A stretch of 64,000 nucleotides of DNA from Sphingobacterium spiritivorum. Lineage in GTDB: Bacteria; Bacteroidota; Bacteroidia; Sphingobacteriales; Sphingobacteriaceae. Both the position numbers and the translations under genes were made by a program. The stretch lies in NCBI RefSeq assembly GCF_016725325.1, contig NZ_CP068083.1, forward strand, positions 682,001 to 746,000, written 5' to 3'. Below, piece by piece: positions 35,235 to 43,959 of this stretch (the first letter of the stretch is position 1; each line of letters starts with the position of its first letter). The notes beneath the pieces were generated by a model. It was not told the DNA's origin and searched no databases. It saw nothing but the letters and a program-made list of their open reading frames with translations.

Positions 35235-35569
35235 TATTTCCGCTTTTTTAATTGTACCTGGAAATACTCATCAATTTTCTTTTTGAAGGTTTGAAGCTCA
35301 GTATTCATTTGATCCACCCACCTCACCCGATCATTAATACCTGAATATGGATCTCGAACTGCAAAATCGCTTGAATTATTACGTTTTCCATCCCTCTCTC
35401 TTGAGTACAATTCCCTTGCAACTTCTTGAAACTCCTCAGGCGTATACCACTTGCCAGCCGACTTGTGATATATCCAATATCCACTAACCCTTGCCTCCTT
35501 AATCAGAATCTCAAAATTAGCAGGCATCGCAGCATCTTCCCTCTGCTTATTCAACATAAAATTATTCAT
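35234..35569 (-). CDS. Phage-type hypothetical protein, 111 aa
   Basis: Residues 30-60 read VSGYWIYHKSAGKWYTPEEFQEVARELY, a compact fold seen in small phage proteins; the C-terminus is a charged helix. Unrecognised. Leads a two-gene leftward unit with the 86-aa gene. The nearby region to 36079 has no other large gene. Confidence 0.6.
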   Translation of the reverse strand: MNNFMLNKQREDAAMPANFEILIKEARVSGYWIYHKSAGKWYTPEEFQEVARELYSRERDGKRNNSSDFAVRDPYSGINDRVRWVDQMNTELQTFKKKIDEYFQVQLKKRK

Positions 35570-35629
35570 AGCACATCAAAATTACTAAGTTTTTTAGTAT
35601 TTATGCAAGAGACAAAATATAATGTTACA

Positions 35630-35661
35630 ATAAAAGGCAGCTAATAAATTAACTGCCTTTA
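35630..35661 (-). terminator. Terminator for the 32-aa peptide gene
   Basis: GGCAG-C-TAAT/ATTA-A-CTGCC within AAAGGCAG...CTGCCTTT (35633-35660); on the minus strand it is followed by TTTTATTGT. Points leftward, 34 nt after the 32-aa ORF. Confidence 0.6.
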
Positions 35662-35693
35662 CTTAGGTTAATGAATGGTGAGAGTAATATTTT

Positions 35694-35792
35694 TTAATAA
35701 TCCTGATTCTTATACGTCTGAACTAACAACACTAGAATTCCAACTAAACAAATAACAATGATAATCCCAAACAAGAGTAATACGACTACCAT
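35694..35792 (-). CDS. Putative 32-aa membrane peptide
   Basis: ATG 35792, TAA 35696-35694. Almost the whole sequence is one hydrophobic helix (VVVLLLFGIIIVICLVGILVLLVQTY) with a short polar tail KNQDY. It resembles small toxic or regulatory membrane peptides. The following terminator supports a short leftward transcript. Too short for homology-based proof. Confidence 0.4.
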   Translation of the reverse strand: MVVVLLLFGIIIVICLVGILVLLVQTYKNQDY

Positions 35793-35954
35793 ATGATTAA
35801 AAATTTTAGTGAAGGTATGGATAAGTATTTAGTAGTGCTGCATACTATTATAAAATGAGTATAAATACCTGATATTTTGAGTATTTGTATCATTATTAAT
35901 CATAATTATAAATACTAATTTTATAAAGTCTTATTGCAATAACGGTTAACACTT

Positions 35955-35986
35955 AAGCGAGGTAGAAATATCTCGCTTTTTTTTTA
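35955..35986 (+). terminator. AGCGAG-type terminator 1
   Basis: AAGCGAG/CTCGCTT (35955-35961, 35972-35978) followed by T9. Same stem sequence as the hairpins at 36041 and 36363. Confidence 0.7.
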
Positions 35987-36040
35987 TAAATTAGTGTATA
36001 TTTTAATATCTCCGTCCTAGGAGGCTTATAGTTAGTGTTT

Positions 36041-36066
36041 AAGCGAGGATCTAACTCTCCTCGCTT
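36041..36066 (+). repeat. AGCGAG-type hairpin 2
   Basis: AAGCGAGGA/TCCTCGCTT, 9-bp arms, 8-nt loop, weak T-run (TCCTTTG). It ends 12 nt before the DUF6965-like gene at 36079. Confidence 0.55.
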
Positions 36067-36078
36067 TCCTTTGATATT

Positions 36079-36285
36079 ATGATATCCATAGATGAACTTA
36101 AACAATACTTCGAATCCAAAGATCTCCCCACAGAGATCAGAATTGCACCACACATGTATGTCACTAATATTTCTGAATTCCTAAGAGTGAGTTTTAATGC
36201 TTGTGAAGCATGGAAGAAGGAGCTGGATAGATGTCCTTCATATTTGATGCTTATAAAATTGAAAGAAGCATTGGAGAAAAAGTAA
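36079..36285 (+). CDS. DUF6965 family phage protein
   Basis: 68 aa. ISIDELKQYFESKDLPTEIRIAPHMYVTNISEFLRVSFNACEAW fits the DUF6965 pattern, found mainly in Bacteroidota prophages. Function unknown. It is a single gene flanked by AGCGAG hairpins on both sides, so it seems to be an independent cassette. Confidence 0.7.
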   Translation: MISIDELKQYFESKDLPTEIRIAPHMYVTNISEFLRVSFNACEAWKKELDRCPSYLMLIKLKEALEKK

Positions 36286-36362
36286 AATTTTATTAAATTA
36301 AAACTGTTAATACATTTATCACACATTTAACACTTTAGCGATTAATTAATGATTACTGTAGT

Positions 36363-36388
36363 AGCGAGGCGACCACCTCGCTTTTTTA
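36363..36388 (+). terminator. AGCGAG-type terminator 3
   Basis: AGCGAGG/CCTCGCT (36363-36369, 36376-36382), 6-nt loop, followed by T6. Ends the DUF6965 gene transcript. Confidence 0.75.
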
Positions 36389-36511
36389 TAAAACTATCAA
36401 TGTTTTTGCTTAGCTTGCATCCATATTCTAAATGTCCGATAATGGGACTATATAAACTTTTAAGTATTTTATAGTTTTGGCAAGAGCTTTTAGCCTAAAC
36501 AAGCTCGCATT

Positions 36512-36727
36512 ATGCAACATTTTATAATTGAATACAATAAGAAAGATAGATTGTGGATTTGTATTCATTCAGATTCAGGAGTTTATTGTCAATTTAAAGA
36601 ACTGAATTTCAATAGAACAAATCATTTTATGTTATTTGAGTACAGTACTACCCCACTAGATGGACTGAATGAAATAGTAGATCAAATGATTAGTTGGCTT
36701 CATGAACACCATTCTGATAAGTTATAA
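36512..36727 (+). CDS. Small phage-type hypothetical protein, 71 aa
   Basis: Begins MQHFIIEYNKKDRLWICIHS and ends in a helix LNEIVDQMISWLHEHH. Small alpha/beta protein of unknown family. Convergent with the phage lysis genes, whose last stop lies 7 nt away. Confidence 0.6.
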   Translation: MQHFIIEYNKKDRLWICIHSDSGVYCQFKELNFNRTNHFMLFEYSTTPLDGLNEIVDQMISWLHEHHSDKL

Positions 36728-36733
36728 GTCCTT

Positions 36734-37354
36734 CTAATTAATTACAAACTTTTTTAATCCCCAAACAACAACTACAACCCCTAAACCTATCCCAATCCAC
36801 CAAAATATAAAACCCCAGTTATCCGGTTCACTTTCTTTAATAACCTGTGATGTCGATACCTTTTTTCTATCTATACTATTTACAGTAGCTTCCTTATTAA
36901 GTTCACTACCGGTACTACTTTCCTGTTGATCCGTCCTATTCTTGTTTTCTGTTTGACGAACCCTTTCAGTTACGGTGGTCTTTTCTCCTGGATGATCAAC
37001 TCGGACATTCAATTGATTTGACATCGTATCAAGCATTAGGGATATTTTGGTCCCGGCTGAATCTTTAAGCAGAAGCTCTACACCTCTGGGTATATTATCA
37101 ATCCTGATAGATCCCTTAACAGTACCCCATTTCTTTTCGGTGGTTATAGTCCTTTCCGTTTCAGTAACTACATTGCCTTTGTCAATGGATAGACTCTTAC
37201 CTATTGAATCAGACTTGATCCGCTCACTGGAGATACTATCTTTTTTTTGCGATACATCAAAAGACACCTTTTCAACAGTCTTAGATGATTTCCGGAAAAG
37301 GCCACACCCGGAAAACGTGATCATGGCCATCAGGATCAGAATTCTACTTCTCAT
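36734..37354 (-). CDS. Candidate unimolecular spanin (u-spanin)
   Basis: 206 aa. The N-terminus is a lipoprotein signal, MAMITFSGC with Cys near residue 17, and the C-terminus a membrane helix (about 180-200, GFIFWWIGIGLGVVVVVWGL). Between them is a Ser/Thr/Lys-rich, coiled periplasmic part with repeated TVTER-like segments. An outer-membrane lipoprotein anchor plus an inner-membrane helix in one chain is the layout of u-spanins (phage T1 gp11 type), which fuse the membranes at the end of lysis. It is the last gene of the late operon and overlaps the 56-aa gene. Confidence 0.65.
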   Translation of the reverse strand: MRSRILILMAMITFSGCGLFRKSSKTVEKVSFDVSQKKDSISSERIKSDSIGKSLSIDKGNVVTETERTITTEKKWGTVKGSIRIDNIPRGVELLLKDSAGTKISLMLDTMSNQLNVRVDHPGEKTTVTERVRQTENKNRTDQQESSTGSELNKEATVNSIDRKKVSTSQVIKESEPDNWGFIFWWIGIGLGVVVVVWGLKKFVIN

Positions 37355-37514
37355 GTCTCAATAGTCTGGTGAGTGAATCAACTGAATGCTGAAGATCATT
37401 CATGCTTCTGATCATTTCTTTTTTAATCTCTCTTTCCGGCTCTCCTGCTGTACCGGAGGATATCATTACAGTAGTGGCTACCATCACCATAATGAATAAT
37501 ACTATTCTCTTCAT
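37344..37514 (-). CDS. Small membrane or secreted phage lysis-module protein, 56 aa
   Basis: ATG 37514 overlaps the previous stop (ATGA at 37511-37514), TAG ends at 37344, 11 nt inside the next gene. It starts with one hydrophobic helix (IVLFIMVMVATTVMISS) and continues as a charged coiled helix (EPEREIKKEMIRSMNDLQHSVDSL). Placement between a membrane coiled-coil protein and a spanin candidate makes it a lysis-module gene, perhaps an inner-membrane spanin-like subunit or holin antagonist. Confidence 0.65.
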   Translation of the reverse strand: MKRIVLFIMVMVATTVMISSGTAGEPEREIKKEMIRSMNDLQHSVDSLTRLLRHEK

Positions 37515-37819
37515 TGTGTAACCCTTTCTATTAGTTTATCAATATTTGACTTCGTATTGTCTACACTATCTTTAATGGGCTGCAATTGCTCCCGGACAGA
37601 TATAGGCACCTGTCTTCTGACTTCATCGGTTATCTGCTTGCTCATCTGCTGTGTTATGCGGATATTTTCATTTTTAGAATCTATGAACAGCCATATGAAT
37701 ATGAAAGCAATAACCGTCATGACGGTGCATAGAAAAGCCATTGGATTATCCTTAATCCACTTATAAAGCTTTCCAATGTCGTTTACCCTATTACCGATGT
37801 AGTCTTCGTTTTCTTTCAT
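37511..37819 (-). CDS. Phage membrane coiled-coil protein of the lysis module
   Basis: 102 aa: a cytoplasmic N-terminus (YIGNRVNDIGKLYKW), one membrane helix (about 29-46, AFLCTVMTVIAFIFIWLF), and a C-terminal coiled coil (SVDNTKSNIDKLIERV). It overlaps the endolysin stop by one base and the 56-aa start by four bases. Role probably in lysis (i-spanin- or holin-like); not assignable more precisely. Confidence 0.7.
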   Translation of the reverse strand: MKENEDYIGNRVNDIGKLYKWIKDNPMAFLCTVMTVIAFIFIWLFIDSKNENIRITQQMSKQITDEVRRQVPISVREQLQPIKDSVDNTKSNIDKLIERVTQ

Positions 37820-38436
37820 TATCTCATCATGTTAAAGATTTTCTGTACCAAAGGAATCACCTTATCAATACCGATCAATCCTCCGTTTACCCTTCTCCTG
37901 ATTACCTTTATATCCTCTTCACTAACAGTGCTAACAAGTCCCCAAAGTCTCTTTTGCGTAAACATAAATACAGCCGATTCTAGGGGGTATTTAGTTGCTA
38001 CCAAATCCGGATTATTAACGCAATCTTCACCAATATACTTACTGAACAGTTCATACATGTCTTTCCCGGTAAGCTGCATCCATCCTCGACCCCGGTACTT
38101 ATAACCCTCTCCTTTGGCATTTCCCATTCTACCGTCATACACGAAGTTCCCGAGCTTCTCAGGACTTCTGAGGAACTGCTTTGCCAGCTCGTCACTGGTG
38201 AAGCGTGACGGCCATGTCTTGCGTAATGTCGCTACTTTGGTATAGTACATATTTTCCGACACGATCGTAAAGTCTCCGCTCTCATGTATCATATTACCAA
38301 AAAAATGAGCTACCATAGCCTTGGTTGGAACATTGAAACGGCATTGAAACTTTGTCAACGTCTCATTTCCAAGAATGCCATCAGGATTTGCACATACGAA
38401 ATTCTGTATATATTTAATTGATTCTATTTTATTCAT
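37819..38436 (-). CDS. GH19 endolysin
   Basis: 205 aa. Glycoside hydrolase family 19 (chitinase-like lysozyme) that cuts peptidoglycan glycan strands. The first catalytic Glu is Glu52 in MVAHFFGNMIHESGDFT; further family segments are YKYRGRGWMQLTGKDMYELFSKY (about 110-132) and the C-terminal RRRVNGGLIGIDKV. No signal peptide, so it should need the holin upstream. Standard member of the lysis module. Confidence 0.9.
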   Translation of the reverse strand: MNKIESIKYIQNFVCANPDGILGNETLTKFQCRFNVPTKAMVAHFFGNMIHESGDFTIVSENMYYTKVATLRKTWPSRFTSDELAKQFLRSPEKLGNFVYDGRMGNAKGEGYKYRGRGWMQLTGKDMYELFSKYIGEDCVNNPDLVATKYPLESAVFMFTQKRLWGLVSTVSEEDIKVIRRRVNGGLIGIDKVIPLVQKIFNMMR

Positions 38437-38469
38437 ATTTTTTAGACAATACCCCCGAAGGGGCTTTGA

Positions 38470-38703
38470 TTAATCCTTTTTGACAACTACGGTTTTTGAT
38501 GGCTCAAAGAAGTTTTTGCCCAGATAAGCCAATAAAGCGGAAATTGCCGTTGTGGCAATCGCTTTCCAGTTGAACTCCAGAGATCCAGAGTTGAGCGTTT
38601 CCAGGGCAACGGTAAAGGCCCCTGAAAAGGCTGCAAGTAATGCTCCGATCAGCACATCACGCCACTGTAGCGTGAATTGCTTGTTGTTAATTAATTTGTC
38701 CAT
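38470..38703 (-). CDS. Candidate holin
   Basis: 77 aa with two hydrophobic segments: VLIGALLAAFSGAFTVAL (about 17-34) and AIATTAISALLAYLGKNFF (about 48-66), and a basic tail. Size, topology and position between the fibre gene and the endolysin fit a holin. Confidence 0.75.
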   Translation of the reverse strand: MDKLINNKQFTLQWRDVLIGALLAAFSGAFTVALETLNSGSLEFNWKAIATTAISALLAYLGKNFFEPSKTVVVKKD

Positions 38704-38708
38704 AAAAT

Positions 38709-40775
38709 TTATTGTTTGATTTTGAGAATTAACACTTCAACATCTTTTCCGTTATCTACGGATGTGGTTTCGTATTGCGCCACCACATTCCCCGTTGTTC
38801 CTGCCTGAATAGCAAGTTTTGAAAGCGATAAAAATTCAGGGGTTGTACCGTTATATAATGATGCTCCCTGAACAATATATCGGTATCCCGCTTGAACAGC
38901 TCCGCCATCCAAAACGGCCACACCTCCGCTAATTGTTGCACGCAAAGTCATGAGCTGAATTTTATCATCTACATATTTTTTTGGAATCAAATCGTTGGCT
39001 TCAAAAGCTCCGGTATAATCACTACCATAATAGGCTCGACCCGAAAACATAACTGATCTGGCGGTCGCTCCATTAGGAGTCAAGAAGGTCATACGAATCT
39101 GTGCAGTAGCTGAACCATCAGCTGTGCGTATAGTTAGCCCACCACTGGTGTTAGCGTCAATAGTAGCGTATGTATTAGCAGCAGGATTAAAGGTGATTCC
39201 GGTTGGTCTATACGTGGCCTGACTGTTTACAGAGGCGTATGCTGTAAACCCTTGATTTGATCGCACATAGTTTGTAAAGGTTTTGTTCCCATCAACTGTT
39301 TGATTAGCTGTTAAATCAACCCTGTCTGTATACGCTGTATTCCATTGTGTTGAATTACCGCCAGTAGCTGTCACAACTCCATTTACCTCTAGTTTAGATG
39401 ATGGCGATGTAGTTCCAACGCCTACACTACCTCCGTCAATTTGTAATGATAAATGCCGAGCGCCTCCACCAGAATTCCATGCCTGTATGCCGATTCTACC
39501 AGATTGGCCCTGTATTGCGATCTTGTTTGCGTTTTCTTTGTTGCCTATATTAATCTCCCCAGACGTGAGTTCAGCTACGCTATTTCTTTCAGCAACACTT
39601 TGTAATGTCTCTCCTGTTGAAGGAGCTCCAAGAAAAGCATTTACTCTTTCTTTATTAGAAGGATGCCATTTCCCGTCTGCACCATATGCAAGTATATAAT
39701 TGTTAATTGGCACTTCATCTGATGAATATTGTTGACCTCCCCAAGTTGGCGCATTTCCAGTAATAGCAATTGGCCATGTGCCTGATGCATTAGAACCGTC
39801 TGAATTGGCTTTCGCAGCCAATGCTGTATTCATCTGATCTAACCGAACAAGACCTTCCGGATTGATAGCGGGACCTGCTTTTATTTCCCCAGGGGAACTT
39901 GATGATGCAGCAGATCGAATGGCAACAGTGCTGGGAGTAGCATTATCTGATGCAAATAGTTCGCTCCAGACTGAAGGACTAAGGGCGTATAATACACTTC
40001 CGGATGTTAATCCCATGTCGCTAGGCAATATCTTCCTGGTTCCGCCTTTACCGGAAGAATTACCCACAATAAAAAGTCCATTGGAAACATCAAGATCTCC
40101 AGGTGCAATAATAACAGATCCAGTCTTACCATTAACAGACGTAACCTCATTGCTGTTAATGGACTTATACCACTTGCCATCGGCACCGTATACCGCCCAA
40201 TCCCCAACTTTGAAAGTAATATTTCCATCTCCTAGGTTAACAGTACCTGCAGTTGTAACTTCATACACCATTCCTGCATTACCCGTACCATTGCTTAACG
40301 TTGGTGTGTTAGTCGCTGCATTCCATGGTCCCTCGACTGTCATTACTGAATTAGGAAGTTGATTAGCCGGGACTTTTCCGCCGCCATCCAACGTAGCAAC
40401 TCCGTTTGAAACTCCCTTTTCGCTGGTAGAAATCTTACTGTCCAATGCAGCTTCCAACCCCTCAATCGTATTGATGGCCTGAGTACCTGTGTGATTAGCC
40501 CGGTTCTTAGCCGCTGTGATCATTGCATCGATCTCAGCGTCTGTATATCCTGTGCCGACTTTCCAAAAACCAGCACCCTGATATATAGCTAGACTCGTGG
40601 CTGATCCATCTTTGAATGTAGCTATTGCCCCTACTTTGGCCGGATCGTTATCACCGATATCCAACAATTGCAAGCTTTCAAAATAAGGTGGAAAAAATGC
40701 TTCTGTTATTTCTAAATTGGCATCTCTTGCAATCCTGTCCTGATCTGAAAATCTATTATATTCTTCTAAGGCCAT
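38709..40775 (-). CDS. Phage tail fibre protein
   Basis: 688 aa. The N-terminus resembles a tail-attachment domain (MALEEYNRFSDQDRIARD); the rest is fibrous and Gly/Ala/Ser/Thr-rich, with repeated beta segments such as GVATLDGGGKVPANQLPNSV and VGVGTTSPSSKLEVNGVVTA, and a terminal domain typical of phage fibres and fimbrial tips. The text GVGTTSPSSKLEV is the phage-tail trimer hallmark. Probably the host-binding fibre. It follows the 300-aa baseplate gene with 1 nt between. Confidence 0.82.
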   Translation of the reverse strand: MALEEYNRFSDQDRIARDANLEITEAFFPPYFESLQLLDIGDNDPAKVGAIATFKDGSATSLAIYQGAGFWKVGTGYTDAEIDAMITAAKNRANHTGTQAINTIEGLEAALDSKISTSEKGVSNGVATLDGGGKVPANQLPNSVMTVEGPWNAATNTPTLSNGTGNAGMVYEVTTAGTVNLGDGNITFKVGDWAVYGADGKWYKSINSNEVTSVNGKTGSVIIAPGDLDVSNGLFIVGNSSGKGGTRKILPSDMGLTSGSVLYALSPSVWSELFASDNATPSTVAIRSAASSSSPGEIKAGPAINPEGLVRLDQMNTALAAKANSDGSNASGTWPIAITGNAPTWGGQQYSSDEVPINNYILAYGADGKWHPSNKERVNAFLGAPSTGETLQSVAERNSVAELTSGEINIGNKENANKIAIQGQSGRIGIQAWNSGGGARHLSLQIDGGSVGVGTTSPSSKLEVNGVVTATGGNSTQWNTAYTDRVDLTANQTVDGNKTFTNYVRSNQGFTAYASVNSQATYRPTGITFNPAANTYATIDANTSGGLTIRTADGSATAQIRMTFLTPNGATARSVMFSGRAYYGSDYTGAFEANDLIPKKYVDDKIQLMTLRATISGGVAVLDGGAVQAGYRYIVQGASLYNGTTPEFLSLSKLAIQAGTTGNVVAQYETTSVDNGKDVEVLILKIKQ

Positions 40776-40776
40776 A

Positions 40777-41679
40777 TTATCCTCCTACATATTTAATCCA
40801 CATTCCACCTTTACTCTTAGGTCTAATATCTATTGGCGTGGATGCATCCGATAGATTTACGGTTATGGGACCTATATCAACATTAGCTCCTGAGCCACCT
40901 GTTAACATTCTCCAGATGCCATTTGAAAGAAATGATAAGTTCCAAATTGTGTTATTTCGTGAACTCCCTGCAGAGCGATCACTTACAGCTTTAACTCCAA
41001 AACTGCCTTGCTGATTAGACTTTAAAGTCACAGAGTTTGATCCAAATGCTTTTCCTGACTCGGATGGAGCTACAGCTAGCGGAAGGTAATCTCTCCAATC
41101 AGCGTCCTCTTCCCATCCGGCTGGAAGCGGTAAACCACCAACCCACCATACCCGTGCATTATTAGTCCCACTAAGTGTAGGTTTAAAAACTGACACTATA
41201 GATTCTATTTCTGTAAGCCTATCCATGATTGGCTGAAGATTTCCACCACCACCGGATCCTTGCATGCCATCAGGGTATAAAACAACTTCCTCTCCTGCAT
41301 TTAATCTGAAATCAAGGATAGTAACCGTTCCATCTATCTCATTATATCCAACCTCACCTTTTCTGAATGTCGCATTTTGAAGTTGTGTTGTGCTAACCGG
41401 ATAGTCTTTTTTACCCAGCAAACGAACATCTGATATAATGGTATTTGTTCCTTCAATAGTCACCTGGTCATCTCCTAATGAGACTTTAAAAGGACTGCCC
41501 ACTAAAGTTGTGACGCCACCACCTCCGCCTGATCCGAAAGGCATTTGATTGACATCCGCTTTCTGAAGTCTGGCTAAGTCCGTATTCCAGACATAGATCA
41601 TGTCATCAGACTTGATTTTTTGATCTGATGGATATGGCTCCAGCTCAATGAGCTTCTTTTTTACGTGTTCATCTGCCAT
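40777..41679 (-). CDS. Phage baseplate/tail structural protein, 300 aa
   Basis: Starts MADEHVKKKLIELEPYP and contains Gly-rich linkers (FGSGGGGGV, QGSGGGG) and a collar-like C-terminus with LPLPAGWEEDADWRDYLPLAVAPSESGKAFGSN, a form common in fibre-adjacent proteins. Position between the 457-aa tail protein and the fibre suggests an upper baseplate or collar part. Family not named. Confidence 0.7.
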   Translation of the reverse strand: MADEHVKKKLIELEPYPSDQKIKSDDMIYVWNTDLARLQKADVNQMPFGSGGGGGVTTLVGSPFKVSLGDDQVTIEGTNTIISDVRLLGKKDYPVSTTQLQNATFRKGEVGYNEIDGTVTILDFRLNAGEEVVLYPDGMQGSGGGGNLQPIMDRLTEIESIVSVFKPTLSGTNNARVWWVGGLPLPAGWEEDADWRDYLPLAVAPSESGKAFGSNSVTLKSNQQGSFGVKAVSDRSAGSSRNNTIWNLSFLSNGIWRMLTGGSGANVDIGPITVNLSDASTPIDIRPKSKGGMWIKYVGG

Positions 41680-41680
41680 T

Positions 41681-43054
41681 TTATAGTTGTTGTAAAAGTT
41701 TTACCATTACGTTCTTTTTTGGTTTGTTAGCCAGTTCACATGTATATATGAAAGGCTGTCTGACATTTCTCGATAACTTTACTATTCTCTTTTGTGTCAA
41801 TATTCCCATATCAGGTTCTTCAATTGTGACGCTGTCTGCAATTCTTAAAGTTTTCCCAGTTCGTTTGAAATAAAGAGGGTTACAGACAACAGAATAGCTA
41901 TCGTTTTCAGATGGATCATTACGTTGGTCCATATATTCAATAGCTTTCTGTATCAACGTCTGTTCCGCAGCGGTAACCCATGCATTTGACATTCTGATAT
42001 CGAATAAAAAAAAAGTATCTCCTACCTCAGGCTTTATATCAGCATTCGGAACTTCCCAAGCTTTATCCTGTGTATTTTTATTTATCGTAAAAGTTTTGGA
42101 GGTATGATTATAGCTACTGATCTCGAACTCATATCCTGCCAACTGCCCTGTTTGAAATGAAAGCTTAGCTTTAACTTCCGGGATCAATTGAGAGTTAATA
42201 TCAAAAGGAAAATTAGCATCTGTAAACCTTAGGATATTCCCCGAATCCACTGAAGTGATTGTCCCTAAGTTCATTGGAAATACATCATCAAAAGTCATAC
42301 TGTCTTCCCAAATGCCGTATTCCTCTATCTGTCTTTCTATATAAGGAAGATCTCCAACGGTTAACCTTGTCAGACCTCTTCTGTATGGATTAGGTAAGTT
42401 TTTGTCTGAGCCATATACATACAGCCTGGTTACAATATTGCTGTTATCCTGAGGCTTCTTTTCAAGAGAATAGAGAGCTTCTCCTTCACCCTGCTTCATC
42501 ACTAAGCCAGTTGCACTTTGTTTTCTGTATAGATGGATCGTCCGCCCTTCAACCAACCATTCTGTATCGAATGCTTCCGCCAGGGTAGATAAGGCTTCAA
42601 GGCAGTTTTGATTATCAAAGGAAATATTCTTTATTTCGCTATCTACAACATACCCAAGTTTCCAACCTTCACTAGGGAAAACTCTTTCTATATTTCGCAA
42701 TAGCAAAGTCATGAATGTCTCTGCCTTATCATTGATGAAGAATGGATTTTTGAAGTACTGACCAATCAGATTGCTTTGAAGAAATTCAACCCGGCCGAGC
42801 TTACACTGTTCCCCTTCCATAGATAGCGTATATTGGTAATCCCTTTTCCCTTCTTTACTAATTGTTGGAATCTGAGTTAAGTAATATGTTTCTCCAAGGA
42901 TCTCTGCATAGTCCATCCTTTTGAACTCTCTATAATATGGCAGCTCAAAAGAAAGATTAATAAAGTTTCCACCTGATACTTCTTTCTCTTGAGTAACCGT
43001 ATCCATCGGCTCTACAACAGCAATAATTGAGATCCCTCTTTTAATCGTTATCAT
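41681..43054 (-). CDS. Phage tail-associated protein, 457 aa
   Basis: Begins MITIKRGISIIAVVEPMDTV and continues with a large beta domain (INLSFELPYYREFKRMDYAEILGETYYL) typical of gp27-like hub or siphoviral tail-lysin-hub (Tal) proteins. Length and place, directly after the distal tail gene, fit a tail tip hub. No catalytic motif is seen. Confidence 0.75.
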   Translation of the reverse strand: MITIKRGISIIAVVEPMDTVTQEKEVSGGNFINLSFELPYYREFKRMDYAEILGETYYLTQIPTISKEGKRDYQYTLSMEGEQCKLGRVEFLQSNLIGQYFKNPFFINDKAETFMTLLLRNIERVFPSEGWKLGYVVDSEIKNISFDNQNCLEALSTLAEAFDTEWLVEGRTIHLYRKQSATGLVMKQGEGEALYSLEKKPQDNSNIVTRLYVYGSDKNLPNPYRRGLTRLTVGDLPYIERQIEEYGIWEDSMTFDDVFPMNLGTITSVDSGNILRFTDANFPFDINSQLIPEVKAKLSFQTGQLAGYEFEISSYNHTSKTFTINKNTQDKAWEVPNADIKPEVGDTFFLFDIRMSNAWVTAAEQTLIQKAIEYMDQRNDPSENDSYSVVCNPLYFKRTGKTLRIADSVTIEEPDMGILTQKRIVKLSRNVRQPFIYTCELANKPKKNVMVKLLQQL

Positions 43055-43057
43055 GTC

Positions 43058-43531
43058 TTACTGAATTAGGTAGTTGCCATCGTGATCAATCAGGTAAACA
43101 GCTTCAATGTTGTCTGTCCAGTTAGCCTCTCCAAAAACTAAATCGAACTTTATCCATACTTCCGGCTTTCCGGATAATGGAGTAAGCTTTCGAATGTTGC
43201 GCTGCTCTTTGTAATACACCCTGTAATCTCTGCCAAGGTCTGTGATTGATAGTTTATGAGTGCCGCTATTGGAAAGCTCCGTGAACAAAGCATTATACTT
43301 TGTCCAAAAGTCCTCAGCCGAACTTGCGGTTAAAGCACAATTAATGGTGAACTCACGCGAATTAAACCGCGGGTCCTGCAAATCAATATCCAACCCATTC
43401 TTATCCGTGAAATCATGAGTAAGCGAATCTTTACGGGAAGGGTAAGCCAGAAAGGAATTACTTCCTCCTTCAACCACAACTCCGAAGGTTGTGAGCAGAT
43501 CATTATTATTTAGTTTGTATTGTGAGGTCAT
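43058..43531 (-). CDS. Distal tail protein-like, 157 aa
   Basis: The segment DPRFNSREFTINCALTASSAEDFWTKYNALFTELSNSG is the Dit/galectin-like pattern known from siphovirus distal tail proteins, and it lies right after the tape measure area. It overlaps the 143-aa gene by 4 nt and ends 3 nt before the hub gene. Confidence 0.75.
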   Translation of the reverse strand: MTSQYKLNNNDLLTTFGVVVEGGSNSFLAYPSRKDSLTHDFTDKNGLDIDLQDPRFNSREFTINCALTASSAEDFWTKYNALFTELSNSGTHKLSITDLGRDYRVYYKEQRNIRKLTPLSGKPEVWIKFDLVFGEANWTDNIEAVYLIDHDGNYLIQ

Positions 43532-43959
43532 GATTTTTGAAATACGTTAATTGAAGATTCGTCAAGCTGCTGAACAAATACACTTGCATCACCATGAATT
43601 TCTACCATTGAAATAGCACTATCATTGCCAAATACATTTATCTGAGCATTGTTGGTAGCAAATACCTGACATACGGTGTAACCATTTAAATGAATACCGA
43701 TTGTACCTCCAAATGCAATTACTAAGTTTGGATTTTCAAGGTTGTGTTTACCCTGAAGGTATACGCCGGATGCAAGTAGTTCTGATTCATAAGCGCTCAG
43801 TATCTCTAATGATGGAAAGCTATTTTCCATGCAAAACTCTATACCTTGCGGAGATTTGAGTAATGCAACTAAATCCTGAATGCTATTTGCACTCTTAACC
43901 CCATTGACTCCAAAATCACAACTCAATGATCCTAATATGTAATTTTTAAGCTCTTCCAT
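43528..43959 (-). CDS. Phage tail protein, 143 aa
   Basis: Start overlaps the tape measure stop by one base, and it overlaps the distal tail start by 4. The C-terminal half is a regular beta pattern, LVIAFGGTIGIHLNGYTVCQVFATNNAQINVFG, close to a left-handed beta-helix. Unrecognised; Bacteroidota siphoviruses often have such a gene here. Confidence 0.65.
   Translation of the reverse strand: MEELKNYILGSLSCDFGVNGVKSANSIQDLVALLKSPQGIEFCMENSFPSLEILSAYESELLASGVYLQGKHNLENPNLVIAFGGTIGIHLNGYTVCQVFATNNAQINVFGNDSAISMVEIHGDASVFVQQLDESSINVFQKS

Noticed and set aside
39862..40362. 166-codon frame on the plus strand in the tail fibre gene
   Set aside because: Shadow of the Gly/Ala-rich fibre gene on the minus strand; composition is that of reverse-read structural repeats.
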